From assembly GCF_035083965.1 (NCBI RefSeq), contig NC_089723.1, positions 30,259,193 to 30,323,192 on the forward strand: a DNA stretch of 64,000 nucleotides. The letters are read 5' to 3'. The stretch's first letter is position 1. Every line of letters begins with the position of its first letter. The translations under genes were made by a program, and so were the position numbers. Positions 1 through 11,462 of this stretch are shown in pieces. Below the pieces are notes generated by a model. That model made no database searches and had not been told where the DNA came from. It was given only the letters and a program-made list of their open reading frames with translations. The stretch is from Branchiostoma lanceolatum. Lineage: Eukaryota; Chordata; Leptocardii; Amphioxiformes; Branchiostomatidae.

Positions 1-250
1 TGCAGATCGTTGGTAAACACAAAGGAAGAGCGGTGGATCTCTTTGCACGCGGCGCTCCCATTTTCAAGGAAGAATCTAGCCACACAAACGCGGCAAAAAC
101 GTTGTATTTACTATTATCAAACAGATTCAAGAAATAAAACACTTTATGTTATGTATTTGCTTCCTGTTCCCGTCTACTGTGAATGTTACAACGTTCCTTA
201 TATTTCGCTATCTACTGGTATTTCATTTCATAATATTACATATGTTTTAG

Positions 251-325
251 TTCGTTCCATTTCGTTCCATTTCGTTTCATTTCGTTCCATTTCGTTCCAT
301 TTCGTTCCATTTCGTTCCATTTCGC
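251..325. repeat. 10-bp tandem repeat (TTCGTTCCAT)n
   Basis: About eight head-to-tail copies of a decanucleotide, one with a C-to-T change. It creates a spurious open frame rich in SFR and SIS residues. No coding or regulatory role is visible. The rest of 1-630 holds no recognisable exon. Confidence 0.9.
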
Positions 326-630
326 ACTTTCGGGGGACCCCTACTATACAGTTAGTTTCACCAGCAAATTTCAAACACACCTAACACCTTTTTTTTATAT
401 ATATGACGATTTTAAGTTTTCACTAACTTAAAATGATTTACCATAAGTAAGGCAGGGTGACTAACCACACAGGACTTTGCATACTGCACATTCTCAAGAA
501 AATGCTGATAAAAGCCATTTGGTTGTGTACTAGTCAAGCTGAGAATACGATATATATTGAATCTAGCATACCTGTAAGTATAACTTTAGCTACATAGTTG
601 GAATGTACAAATCTTCAATACTTCTTGCAG

Positions 631-2159
631 CTAACAACATAGATGAAGATGCTGGCAGCAGCACACAGGTGGCATCAGGTGATGTACAGCTGAAGCTGTT
701 GTGTGGTGCAGACTTGTTGGAGTCCTTTGCTGTACCCAACCTCTGGAAATCTGAAGATGTGAGTATTATACAAATCCAAGAATACTTTGCAATTTGGCAA
801 AATTTTTACTTTTTCCAGAAATATGGTGATGACAAGGAATCATTTTCAAGAGAAAATTTCAATGCCTGTCTTTCAAGCTTCATCCGTATTTTGTAGTCCG
901 GCACAGCTGTAAATGAATATCATTAAAACTTGTCAGTTTATTTTTTTGATATTTTTGGGAAAAGATTGTTTTCCTGTGTAGTTGCCTTTATAGACTGTAA
1001 CTTTTTTTATTTTTCTCTCCTCAGATCAAAGAACTTGCGTCCGACTTTGGATTAGTTGTTATTTCAAGAGCCGGGTCCAATCCTGAAAAGTTTATCTATG
1101 AGTCTGACGTGTTGTCTAAATATAAGGTATGGAGCTTCACAATTTCTTTATACTTAACTTTAGTTATTCTTACCTTTACCAATCGGTATCTCAAATCCTC
1201 AATACACAATTCCTATCCTGGACCATGTATATAAGGGAAGACTGAGACAGTGTACCTAAACTTAACATCAGGTACAGGTACCGATGTAGAGGTTTAGGTA
1301 CGGACCTGTACCTATACCTGAACAATTATATAAAGTAACTTGTGCTACATTTTCATATTTGTGGTAGGAATAACATATTTTTTCAGTAACAACATAAGTC
1401 AAAAAGTTATAAACTTGAGGTAAGTCTATTCAGCTACAGTGCTGATACATATTGATGTTCGCCGGTATTTTGGACCTGTACCTAAATAATTTTTGCTATA
1501 TTGTACCAGTGCGCAGCCATAATGTTCATATTAAAGGTTTTTATTTCTGAAGTCTAAAAAATAGCAGAGCTTGCCTTTGCCATTTTGTTTATTCAACTTA
1601 ATTGTACAAATATCATGATTTATAATCATATGTTGCATTTTCTTCAGAGCAACATCCATCTAGTGACAGAATGGATTCAGAATGAGATAAGTGCCACAAA
1701 GATCAGGTAAGAAATCTTACGAAAAGTATGCATGTAAAGTAGAACAGTGTCACTTTTTAAAAACAACCCAGACTTTAAATGTGTTGGTTTTCAAGCTTGC
1801 ATATTGTAATAATTCGCAAAGTAACAGTTACTCAAGCAACTGGATAATATTTGGAAAATGTCAGATGTTTCAGACAGCATCCTCTGTCTTTCGTCATTGG
1901 TTATTTTCCAATTTTACCCAGTTTCTTTAGTAACTGTTACTTTGCATATTGTATAACCTGGGTATGTAACCTTCATCAGCATGTTGTAATTGTTTAACTT
2001 CTGTGTGAGGTGTTGTAAGCTTGCAAAATAATGCATCTTGTTATTTTTGTTAGGCGGTCCCTGAGGCGAAATGAGAGTGTTCGGTACCTGGTCCCCGACC
2101 CTGTCATAAACTACATCAACGAACATCAGCTGTACCAGCCAGACACTGAGACATCATGA
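631..2159 (+). CDS. NMNAT1: Nicotinamide/nicotinate mononucleotide adenylyltransferase (NMNAT), 3' part of gene
   Basis: Joins ATP and NMN (or NaMN) to make NAD, the last step of NAD synthesis. Four coding exons are visible: 631-758, 1025-1126, 1648-1706 and 2054-2159, all with GT-AG borders and continuous frame (entry phase 2). Seen: [19 protein letters not shown], then [21 protein letters not shown], and the nucleotidyltransferase C-terminal signature ISATKIRRSLRR followed by [13 protein letters not shown]. These match the second half of vertebrate NMNAT1/3, including the ISSTKIRR nucleotide-binding motif. The protein ends shortly after the catalytic domain ([11 protein letters not shown]), so it lacks the longer lysine-rich tail of human NMNAT1; NMNAT3 is an equally good orthologue. 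The N-terminal exons with the GFNP and HxGH motifs would lie left of the window. Possible polyadenylation signals (AATAAA) occur near 3048 and 3080. Intron 3 carries a decayed PLE end. Confidence 0.93.
1780..1990 (-). mobile_element. Decayed PLE terminal sequence in NMNAT intron
   Basis: Contains the family landmarks in reverse orientation: CTCAAGCAACTGGATAA, a TTTCAGACAG...CTGTCT hairpin and a nearby second copy of the flank (GTAACAGTTACT at both sides). It fills most of the 347-bp intron between exons 1648-1706 and 2054-2159. Diverged relative to the copies at 12 kb and 21 kb. Confidence 0.6.
1864..1897 (-). ncRNA. Degenerate hammerhead-like motif
   Basis: On the minus strand the core reads ATGACGA (C3 changed to A), stem II AGACAG/CTGTCT with loop AGGATG, then GAAACATC instead of GAAACGTC. 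Two core positions are altered, so it is probably inactive. Confidence 0.45.
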
Positions 2160-3139
2160 ACAGGACATATCTGACACAGAATCTTCACAGACGGAGTTTT
2201 GCGGTAGTTTCATTTTTGCGGTGACCTCTTTAGCGGGAACTTGAAATCACCACAAAAATGCTTGTACTGTCTTCTGCCTCACTAAACCATTGTTTCAACT
2301 GCAGAGAAATAAGCTATGAGATAAGCCCCAATTTAGATTTTATATATAGTCATGTACTCAAATATAGTGCACAAGTCCTGAGGGCTGTCTGGCTAATGTT
2401 TGCTGCCATTAGATATACACGCAACACAACAAGTTTGGAAACTTAAGTTTGATTATTCAAATCATATCTCTGTTATTACTTTATCAGTAGTATAGTATTA
2501 TTTATGTCATGCCTAGGCCTGATACGGATGTTCCATTGGAAAGCCTGTATTGTTGCCTTTTACAATGATAGGATATTTGTCATGATCCTATATTCAAAAG
2601 TCAAACACCAAAGCTGGTGTCTATGCTCACACACATGTACATAGCCAAGGTTCTCAGCCCATATGATGCAATTGATAGAGTATTTACATATATAGTGGTT
2701 GACAAAAATGAAGTTTCCAAACTTTCTGTGTTAAGTTCATATCGCATGTGTCTTCACCAAAGTGCTACTGTTTTTCTTTTAATGACAACAGTCGAAAATT
2801 TGTTTTTGCTGAATACTTTTGAGTACACTGCAGAAATTTTCTGTGAACTTTAGATCTGTAGGACAACGGAATTGAATCAATGTAGCTTTAGTATCATAGT
2901 GTCATGTTGTTGCATAAAATACTTGAATAGAAGAAGTATGCTGGCATTAAAAGCTTCGAATTTCAGCTGAATTTTTTCAGATTACATGCATTCTGATGAT
3001 AGGTAACTATAAGAGACTGACAACTTTTCAAGTGCTGATTGAAAGCAATAAAATTCACTTCATTCTTTTTCACTTGTAAATAAAATAAAAGCTCATCAAT
3101 AGAATTTTTTATGTATTTTGTTATGTAAGCATGGAAATG
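2160..3139. other. NMNAT 3' UTR and downstream DNA
   Basis: No further coding exon seen. AT-rich sequence with AATAAA motifs near 3048 and 3080 that could end the NMNAT transcript. Confidence 0.4.
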
Positions 3140-3273
3140 GATGGATGGATTTGTGGGGGCGATGGATGGATGGATGGATTTGTGGGGGCGTTGGATGGAT
3201 GGATGGACGGACGGACGGATGGATGGATGGATGGATGGATGGATGGATGGATGGATGGATGGATGGATGGATG
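3140..3273. repeat. Tetranucleotide microsatellite (GGAT)n
   Basis: Nearly pure GGAT/TGGA repeat interrupted twice by TTTGTGGGGGCG and by a GGAC block. It produces false open frames (HPSIHPSI and WMDGWMDG repeats) on both strands. From 3274 to 3988 nothing else is recognisable. Confidence 0.97.
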
Positions 3274-3988
3274 GCATACTTCAGCTGCCAGCTAATGATG
3301 GATCCAAACAAAGTATGTAGTGTATGTCCGTTTATGGTAGAAATGGAAGACCATTTTGTGTCCAGTGACTGACATCGTTAGAAAGAGTTACAAAAAAAGA
3401 GATAGATTGCAATGTTAGGTCGAAGAATAAAAAGCTAAGATAAACATATGTACAACCAAATACACATGGAAAAGCATTTTATAGTAGGTCCATAAGATAT
3501 GTACACAGTGAAAAAAAATTACACAAATCTCATTTTGTATACAACCTCGATCAATAACTCTGCTACTTTAATGATTTTAAAATCAACTAAACAACGTTAA
3601 CCAAAACTAAACCATTCCTTTACAAAAATTAGACTTATGCTGAAACTAAATACTCAGCTTGTGCCGGATGTAAACCTTTATCTATTTATGAATTATATAA
3701 TAAAATGATATGAGCAAACGTCTAGCAAGACTCGGCAAGAACCGCCCCATCTGAAATACTGTATTCAATTCACACAAATGCTCAGTACCAGTCAAAGTCA
3801 TTGATATCAAGAACTGATTTGCATAGGAGATTATAGTTGTCATTGTGGACATTCGTACATAGAGCGCTGGTTCAAGCAGATGTTTGGAGGCAAATCTTGA
3901 CGATTTCCTAGCAGCTTCCCATTTCTGTTACAAATTACTTTCCACGATTTTGCCTCCCAACATCTGCTTGGAGATGCTGTCACGGGAA

Positions 3989-5230
3989 TCACGGTGAGGC
4001 TTTAAAGTGGGCCGGGTTTATATGATGACCAGCTGATCTCCCTTCATCGCCTTTTCTATCCGACTTGTCTCCACAGAGGGGCCCTGGCAGTGCCCGACAG
4101 GTGACGTAAGTACCTGTAAATAACAGGCATGATGAATGACACTTTGTAATTGGACCATATACGAAGAAGTACCTCTGGTAATTAGACCATATTAGGAAGT
4201 ATGCCATGTGACTAGACCATATTTGGTAATAGCCAATAGCTGGTGAGAGCAGCTAATTTGTTAATTAGTAAGACGCGTCAGGTTTGAACTGAGTTGCAGC
4301 CAGGGACCTCGAGGCCAGTACATGTATTGTAGTTCTCTGATAGTAGATTGTAGTTATCACTCTTAGTTCTACATCTGTCTGACCCATACCTACTGTAGAA
4401 AATTGCATAGCCTTAAATGATATAGCACAGTCGTGAATAGTGAATAAAAAGACTCTTTCTACACAACCAAGAGATTTATTCAACCGACGTTTCGGTGACC
4501 ATCTGTCACCTTCTTCAAGGCAATTCTGACTGGTTCACATTGCACTGCAGCACAGGTGTCCCTGCTTATAGATGCGTTCCCATAATAATATAGCACAGCG
4601 TAGATCACGATAAATAGCCTAGTTAAAATCAAAGCATCAAAATCACAGTTTTTACATACCAATAACGCCAACAACTGTGAGGAGCGACGGCCAGAAGAAG
4701 AGGTGGAACAATTCCCACTTGCCGAGTGTCGTCTTGTTGGTTCGGATGACGTTCTTGTGGTTCGACGGGTCGTAGAAGCACGGATACCGCTGGTTAGATG
4801 TTCCCCATTCGCGTTCGTATTCCTCAACTTTGCGTCTAGAGCCAGGGCAGCCGGTGTTGAATGTACACTGCATAAAAAGACATATGAATTACTAGTATTC
4901 TCTTCCTAAAGTCTGAAACAAAATTGGCCCCTGCAGTTGAAAAAGCGGTGGCCCAAACTTACATCACTTACTCTCTGTCCCAAGGGCTATCCACCATTCA
5001 AAAATCACGACCATAGCATGTCCTATAGATGTGGAAACCGGAAGTTCCATCTGCAGTGCCGTAGAGAGCCGCTAGGAGGACAATTATCGAATTTGACTTT
5101 CGTTTTCCCCGTCGGACCCCTACCAAATGTCATTAAGATCAATTCACTGTGCTTCCCGAGTTATGCTGTCCACAAACACAAACAAATACACAAACAAATA
5201 CACAAACACACACAAGCACACAGACAAACA

Positions 5231-5301
<71 letters not shown>

Positions 5302-6547
5302 CACCGAAATCAAACCTCCTTGCTTAGACCCCGTTCACACTCATTTTTTTCAATCGCGATTGAAGTATAATCGCGATTGTTCGATCCGATCGCGATTGAA
5401 CGCAAAGAAACTTTTGCGTTCACACTGCTTTTCGCCAAGTGGATTAAAGTATGCCGTGATCCGATCGCGATTGAAGCACGATTGAAGCATGCTATCGGTG
5501 ATCATCTGGTAAATGTTGTTGTTGTCCTTGTTTTGTGTCTATTTTTCCGCTAGACATTGTCACTTGGTGCGGTAAATGTCCCTCTTTCGGTGACATTTCC
5601 CGAGTTTGGCCTGCACCTCCTCTCTCCCCCAGATTGCGATGAGGACCCTGGTCTCCTCATCGCGCCATCTGCCACCAGCTGAAGTTACTGACGGAGTTTT
5701 ATTCTTCTTCTTGGGCATTGTTGACGATGAAAAGTTGTTGTTGTTGTAAAAGAGCGATCTGGCGTGCGGATTGGGTTTGTTTTCCCGCGCGATGCGAACT
5801 ATGACCCCACGTACCCGCATGTATGACCTCCCACCCCCGGAACCAGCCGAAATCTCCGCCGATCGCGATGGAATGAATCGTAGTTGTGTTCACACTCAAA
5901 ATTTGATAGGATTGGATTGGATCCGATCGCGATTAATCCAATCAAACTACCTCCGGAGGTAGTTACAATCCAATCGCGATTGGATCGTTTTGGATCGTTC
6001 CAATCGCGATTGGGAGCGTTCACACTGAAAAAATCAATCGCGATCGGATCGATTCAATCGCGATTATACTTCAATCGCGATTGAAAAAAATGAGTGTGAA
6101 CGGGGTCTAAATCACACACTGTGACGTTTTCATGACATAGTGGATTCAGACATACGAAAGCAGATTAAAACAGTGCTAAGGATAAATTTAGCCTACCTTG
6201 CTGCCGTATTGAGCGCCATAGATTGACTCCGACAACTGACTTGTAAAAGTTTTGCTTGAATTGGGAATTGTATATTCAACCGTGACGTTCAAACAAAGCA
6301 GAGTTGACTCTCTTTTTTCGCATGACTGACCGCCATGTGGACCATCTTGCGTGCACCTCGTATTATAAGTACAGGATTCCACGCTCGAAGAGGAGTCTGT
6401 GACCGTACACTCTGTCCGTCGGTATCGGAGTTCGGCAACGCTGTCTATACCGTAGAGCGGACCAAATATGACAAGCGTTAGAAACGAGCAGATGGCCAAC
6501 ACGAAGAAAAACACGCAAGCCCAGATCATACAGCTGTTTTTCGCCAT
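3989..6547 (-). CDS. BK (calcium-activated potassium) channel beta-subunit-like protein, two TM segments
   Basis: KCNMB proteins sit beside the BK pore subunit and tune its gating; both ends are cytoplasmic with a large cysteine-rich extracellular loop. Exons: 6197-6547, 4660-4867 and, less surely, 3989-4113; frames join to a 227-residue protein, close to the family size. Seen: TM1 (about residues 5-30, [20 protein letters not shown]), an ECTV motif just after it as in KCNMB TCTV/NCTV, several loop Cys, N-glycosylation sites (NVT, NSS, NKT), CLNVTV like the family CLQVYV, then PCFYDPSN and [10 protein letters not shown] into TM2, matching the family's FHSLFWP. The start chosen is ATG 6547; the in-frame GTG further upstream is unlikely. 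Exon 3 completes TM2 and a short charged tail, but is chosen only on phase and a good acceptor. The first intron (6196-4868) holds a Harbinger remnant and a (CA)n array. TipE-like sodium-channel subunits share the topology and are the main alternative. Confidence 0.72.
4486..4519 (-). ncRNA. Hammerhead-like motif, PLE terminal fragment (4440-4560)
   Basis: Minus strand: CTTGAAGA in place of CTGAAGA, stem II GGTGAC/GTCACC closing AGATG, then GAAACGTC. Stem II and the 3' core are perfect; the 5' core has T for C/G around position 3. It lies in the second intron of the KCNMB-like gene. Confidence 0.55.
5161..5299. repeat. (CA)n microsatellite with a degenerate CAAACA/CAAATA lead-in
   Basis: About 65 bp of pure CA preceded by imperfect ACAAA(C/T)A repeats. 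It generates the false THTHTHTH frames. Confidence 0.97.
5327..6107 (-). mobile_element. PIF/Harbinger-like non-autonomous element with Myb/SANT-like ORF remnant
   Basis: Ends are long inverted repeats: GACCCCGTTCACACTCATTT at 5327 and its complement ending at 6107, each followed inward by CAATCGCGATTG palindromes; the flanks TTA and TAA fit a TA/TWA target. Inside, on the minus strand (5718 down to 5560), a frame opens MPKKKNKTP and reads [16 protein letters not shown], then VQAKL and RDIY. This resembles the trihelix Myb/SANT-like DNA-binding domain of the second Harbinger protein. The frame stops right after IYRTK, so only the first part of the domain remains and no transposase is present. 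Inserted in intron 1 of the KCNMB-like gene. Confidence 0.75.
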
Positions 6548-6809
6548 AGCTGTCTCACCAACCGACACTAGGACGCGGAAATGAAGGAATCAGACAGGTC
6601 TCTTCTAGATATTTACAATACTGCATAGCGCCATGACTAAACTATTCCACACCCGGAACTTGTGGGGTTCGGCATCGCCGTCTATGACGCAGCTGTCTCT
6701 ATACACAGCCTGAGGCCGTGGGTACGCTATAATAGTTGCAACTTTTCAAATGCCATATACAGTACGTCCGGGTCCGGGGGCCTTCTGAGAATGTCATGAT
6801 GTGAAACAA

Positions 6810-6872
6810 TCCTCTCTCGCTAGAAGTCGCTGTTGGTTACGTCATCCATGCAGGAGCGATTCCTGGCGAGAG
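6810..6872. repeat. Short inverted repeat near tandem block
   Basis: Arms ATCCTCTCTCGC and GCGAGAGAGGAT, extending imperfectly to about 23 bp, around a loop of roughly 20 bp. Could be the core of a small MITE; no function visible. From 6548 to 7030 no coding sequence is seen. Confidence 0.6.
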
Positions 6873-7039
6873 AGGATGAATGCACAGGCAAATGTGGGGT
6901 CAGGCAAATCAGGGCCTCGTTTACCACCACGCGCACCAGGACATGGCTGAAATCAGAAATTTTTATACAAATACCTTTTTTATCTTCGCCGAGTACTAGT
7001 ACTCGGAGAAGACTATGTTTTCGGTTGAAACATCTCTTG

Positions 7040-7640
7040 GGTGGGTCTGTATGTATGTCAAGAGCATGACTCAAGAAAGCTTCGATGAATCTTTATGATT
7101 TTTGATAGGTTTGTAGTGGTTGTGCAAAGGAAGGTCAAGTTCGAAGATGGTTCACCTTGCGTTTTTCAACAGTACTGCAGCGGACATTTGATTTTTGTGT
7201 GTTTGTATGTAGGCAAAAAAAGTGACGGAAACGTTGATGAATCTTCATGATTTTTTGTAGGTGTGTAGATGTTGTGAAAACGGAGGTCAAGATCAAAAAT
7301 GGTTCCCCTGGCATTTTCCGTCGGTACCAAGTAGGCTTTGTGTGGATGCGTATTTGTATGTTGCCAGCATAACTCGAGAAACTGTTGAGGGTTCTGTATG
7401 ATATTTAGTGGATGGGTAGGTTTTACAGAAGGGAAGGTCAAGTTCGATAATGGGCCTTCTAGCGGGTATCTAAGGTACTGCAGCGGAGCTTCAAAATTTG
7501 GCGGCATATTGTCTGAAAGTGCTATGGTCATGATTGTTGTGTGGTGAATAGTTCATGCCACAGGAAGTAAGTTGTGTAAGTTTGGGCCTCCTAGCGTCTT
7601 GTTTGGAACTGCAGTGGGTGTTTTTGTTTTGACCTTTGGA
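7040..7640. repeat. Decayed tandem repeat, unit about 140-150 bp
   Basis: Four diverged units, each with a GTATGT lead, a GATGAATCTTYATGATTTTT-type stretch, a GAGGTCAAGTTCGA-type stretch and an ACTGCAG(T/C)GG end. The region around 5090-5160 holds a related piece in the opposite orientation. The 121-residue minus-strand open frame across it (7166-7531) is a by-product. Confidence 0.65.
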
Positions 7641-7895
7641 CATGAATAGCTTGAGAAGAGGTCGACATATCGTCGTGATGTTTGGTATGTAGAGAGCTCA
7701 GATGGTGGTTTACATAATCAATGACTAATTATGCAAATAAGGAGCTAATTTACATAATTAGTAAGGAAAGTTAGTAAATCCACTGCACTTCATATTGGGA
7801 CATGTGACAATGTTCCCGAAAACAGGTCAACAGAGGGCCTTGCCTAAAAGTATAAATAAACAGATGGGGCATATAAATAAACATAGACTCACTAC

Positions 7896-8063
7896 ACTCC
7901 AAGCAGAGGTGTGGGTCCGGTTGGTTTTTAACGTGTTCAGTTTAGGCATTTTTGTCCAACACACGGTTGGCGACATAACGAAAAGGGGACAAAAAAGAAA
8001 GTCTGACAAAAACACCTCAAAACACGTCAAAACCCAGCCGGACCCACTCCTCTGCTTGGAGAG
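7896..8063. mobile_element. MITE with about 40-bp terminal inverted repeats
   Basis: Starts CTCCAAGCAGAGG...GTGGGTCCGG and ends with the complement CCGGACCCAC...CCTCTGCTTGGAG. Total about 168 bp; no coding capacity. An open frame of 153 residues crosses it but is repeat-derived. Confidence 0.75.
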
Positions 8064-8721
8064 TAAACTGCACCAAAACTGCACCACTGCTAGGTATGGA
8101 AAAGTCACATGTACTATGTCTTTTAAAATGTGTATGATATGGAATAAAGATTTATACTTAATTTATACATATCGACTGTACCATTTCATCATCACTTTCA
8201 ATATTTTTTTCATGACCAGTTATAACATATATCAGCACACTAGACACATATACTAGTCCTGTACTACCAAATGATTTTAACCATAGCTAGACTGGACTCA
8301 CCCCCCCCCCCCCATCATAACTTCCAAACGGTATGGTGTATAATCAAATTTGCAGGGGGTGATAAGCATGTAAATATTAATCACTCTCCATAATAAGCCT
8401 TGATTATTTGGCGAAGATAATGTGTTCGTGGAACTCTAGTTTGTGAATATATACAGTTGCTTAATTTTTCTTCGCATCTGACTGTTCTTCAAATCAGCAT
8501 GCATTACGGTTATACTCAAGGATTTGGAAAGCTAAAGAACGATTTTGTAAGTTTTTGGCCATTATATTATACATGCATGTTTTTATCTTCATAGCATTTG
8601 ATATTACATGAGATTTATTATTCTTTTTACATTATTTGATATTGTAAGGGGGTAAAGATATCAATAAAGTACTTAACAGGGGCTTCTACACAATTTTTCA
8701 CTATGGTAAATAGACGTTGGT

Positions 8722-8838
8722 AACAAAATAGTGATATTGTTTTAGTTTTGTCTTTTAATTTTTTTTCAAATGTAAAGGTATATAATATACATTTGAAAAA
8801 AATTAATAAAAAAACTAAAACAATATCACTTTTTGTTC
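8722..8838. mobile_element. Near-perfect palindrome, AT-rich hairpin MITE
   Basis: Arms of roughly 50 bp (AACAAAATAGTGATATTG... and its complement ending AATATCACTTTTTGTT) around a short AAGGTATATAA-type loop. Typical of a short AT-rich foldback element. The flanking stretch 8301-8313 holds a poly-C run; 8840-9446 shows nothing coding. Confidence 0.85.
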
Positions 8839-9446
8839 AAAAGTAACTAATAGTTATTGAAAAATAATCAGAACACAAAAGCAGCTCAAAATATGTAAGC
8901 AGGTATCGTCAATGACTCAAACTTGTGATACTGGACAAGCAGATTTCGAATACAAATATAAGGTTACAAAAAGATCAGGTACATTGATGTGTTGATACTA
9001 CAATCGACAACTCGCGACAAAGCTACTCCATAGAATGTTTCAGCATTGTTCTCTGAATTACAACAATGTTCTATCACCATTGGACACAAAACAGGTACTT
9101 TAATGCAAAGTCATTTCTCTTAGTGAAAGGTGTATCTATATGGTGTTGAATACCAGCTTGGACAAATATCCTCTCTAAATTTATTAAGAATATAAATGTA
9201 GAAAGTATTGTACAGGTTGAAATTATGATAAGATGATAAGGAAAATCGATGTGTGCTAGTATTTGTATTTATTGACCACTCTACTGGCCAAGTAAGCACA
9301 AAGGTAATTAAGTAAGTATACAGTGTGTATTGTTGTAATTACAAAGTGCCATTTGCTCATAGTACGCACTGCATCAGTCTTTCAATACTGCACTACGGCT
9401 TGGTGTCAATACAATTGATATTACATTAACAGCGATCATCCTTGTT

Positions 9447-9855
9447 CTATATACAAGCTTGTTTTTTGTTGTTGCTCTCATGCCGAAGTAACCAGGGAAC
9501 GCTGCTAGGCTGATCATTGGTACTCTCCATTGAGTCGGCTAGATCCTTGGTGTCAGAGGCTAAGGAGACTAAGGCATTCGTCAAATCGATGACGTACCAA
9601 CAGCAAAAGAACGAAGGAAAATAGAGTATTGCGTAGAATAACAGGGAAACGAAGGCGCAGACGGCATGCGGTGGGGTATACGGATGGCGAGAGAAATAGC
9701 TGATCGTCAATCGCAAGGAAAAGAGCTGCTCACACGGCTCACACGTGATGCCAAAGTTGAGCAGGACGGAACCGGCCCACAGAATGACGTACAGGGCAAG
9801 CAGGTTTGTGCAGAGATTGTGTTGTGCACCAGTGTCCTGTGTGTTTTTGTACTAG
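9447..9855 (-). CDS. 3' exon of an unrecognised membrane protein (two TM segments)
   Basis: A minus-strand frame open from just after a stop at 9857 to TAG at 9447. It encodes two clear hydrophobic helices: LLALYVILWAGSVLLNFGI and AVCAFVSLLFYAILYFPSFF, separated by a Cys-containing loop (CEPCEQLF), then a hydrophilic tail ending NNKKQACI. Third-position GC bias supports coding on this strand. The true acceptor is uncertain (an AG at about 9842 is possible) and no upstream exon was found, so the product and its 5' part are unknown. A tetraspan protein such as a MARVEL-type or claudin-like family member is possible but not shown. The opposite strand offers a competing short model (9666-9800 plus 10084-10167). 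Confidence 0.42.
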
Positions 9856-10697
9856 ATGGTGTGTTCAGTAAAGGTGTGTGTACAGATTGTGTGGTGTACT
9901 AGTGTCCTGTATGTTTGTGTAGATGGTGTGTTCAGCACCAAGGACATGTAAAACGTGCAAGTATTAAACTTAAGTCGTCACTTCTCCTACTTGTGGCCAA
10001 ATGACTTCAGGACTTGATATCAGCACAATCTTTTTTATAAGATATCATAACTTCTCAAACATTCTTCATCTTATCTTCTTACAGGAAAGATTAGAGGACG
10101 GTGCATCTGCATGTAAAGAAGACACCGACAGTACATCTTGTAGTCCCTCTTACTTGGATGATTGAGACGTAATGGATAGTTAGTTCAAGATGTCTTCAAG
10201 AAGTTTTAGAAGGCAACTTGAGTCAGATTTGAAGATTACTGGCTATAGTGTTCAGATGAAAACATTTTACTGAATATCTTTAGTCTGAAGCAACTGTGGA
10301 CAAACACATGAATTGATATAACATTCCTCTCTGTTATTCGGTCATGTACTTGTGTCTTCTATACAAGAGTGATGGTACATTGTATATAGAAACGGCCAAA
10401 TATTGGAACAGCTTGTACCTTGATCGCCCTTACAGTATCTCGTTGGAAAGATTTTTATTTCGACATCTGGAAGGATTTTAACAAAAACAGCCAATATTTA
10501 TTTTTATAGAGAGAATTTTAAAGCTTTGTGAACAATATGTTTAAATGACAATGATTTTGTATTGCAAAATGTAATACTGATGGCACAATGTCAGATACAA
10601 TGTGTCCATCTCAAAATAAAATGTTGATAAAATAACTATGCTGTTGTTCTTGTCTTCATTAATTTTCAAAGCTTCTGAAAAACAAAGGCTCAGTGTC

Positions 10698-10823
10698 GCG
10701 TGTGTGTGTGTGTGTGTGTGACTGTGTGTGGCATATATTTCCCTGTCATTCCTTAAAAAAGACCAAAATTGTGTGTATGTGTGTGTGTATATGGCATATA
10801 TTTCCGTCATTCGTTTAAAAAAG

Positions 10824-10871
<48 letters not shown>

Positions 10872-10965
10872 GCATATATTTCCCTGTCATTCCTTAAAAA
10901 AGACCAAAATTGTGTGTGTGTATGTGGCATATATTTCCGTCATTCCTTTAAAAAAGACCAAAATT
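10698..10965. repeat. Compound tandem repeat with (GT)n microsatellites
   Basis: Four copies of a 45-bp block (GCATATATTTCC...GTCATTC.TT..AAAAAGAC) alternating with (GT)n runs of different length. Located between two gene ends; AATAAA at about 10617 lies just upstream. The rest of 10168-11462 shows no gene. Confidence 0.9.
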
Positions 10966-11462
10966 GCAAAGCATTATAATTTGGTTTAAGACAAATTGAC
11001 GACAACTTGTGATATCAGTTTATACATGAATGTATTTGAAAACAATGTATTTAAAACCCTGCTATATGACCTGTTCATAGACCATTTCTACACTAAAAAT
11101 GTCAATGTTGAGCCAAATTCAAGTGCATCACCTGGCATTTGGTATGAGGGTACTGGTTAAAAACATGTGCTTAGAACTTCATCTCTATTTTGTGATTGTA
11201 CAATACTGGCACAGTCAGCAAATGCAAGCCTTCATATCATTACATGTACCAACTCAAAACAGTTTCCAGTTTGGAATTCAACTTTTCCCATTTTGAGAAG
11301 TGCTAATATTTTCAACTTAAAGCATTTAAGTCAAAAGTGTTTATACAAATGTATCTGATTGACAAGTATGATGTACAGTCATGAATGATAATGATAATTC
11401 CATGAAAATTTATTTTGAAAATTTTCTTCCTGCAAAAATTCCTGCAGAGAAAAACTTCCGCT

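Noticed and set aside
2963-3372. Long HPSIHPSI / WMDGWMDG open frames
   Set aside because: Direct translations of the (GGAT)n microsatellite on both strands.
4937-5485. 182-residue open frame containing THTHTH
   Set aside because: Runs through a (CA)n array and repeat DNA inside an intron; no splice or domain support.
7795-8256. 153-residue plus-strand open frame
   Set aside because: Crosses a MITE with clear inverted ends; composition is not protein-like.
9666-10167. Plus-strand two-exon gene model
   Set aside because: Not annotated as a gene because the opposite strand has a better membrane-protein frame; kept as a finding since the splice sites look good.
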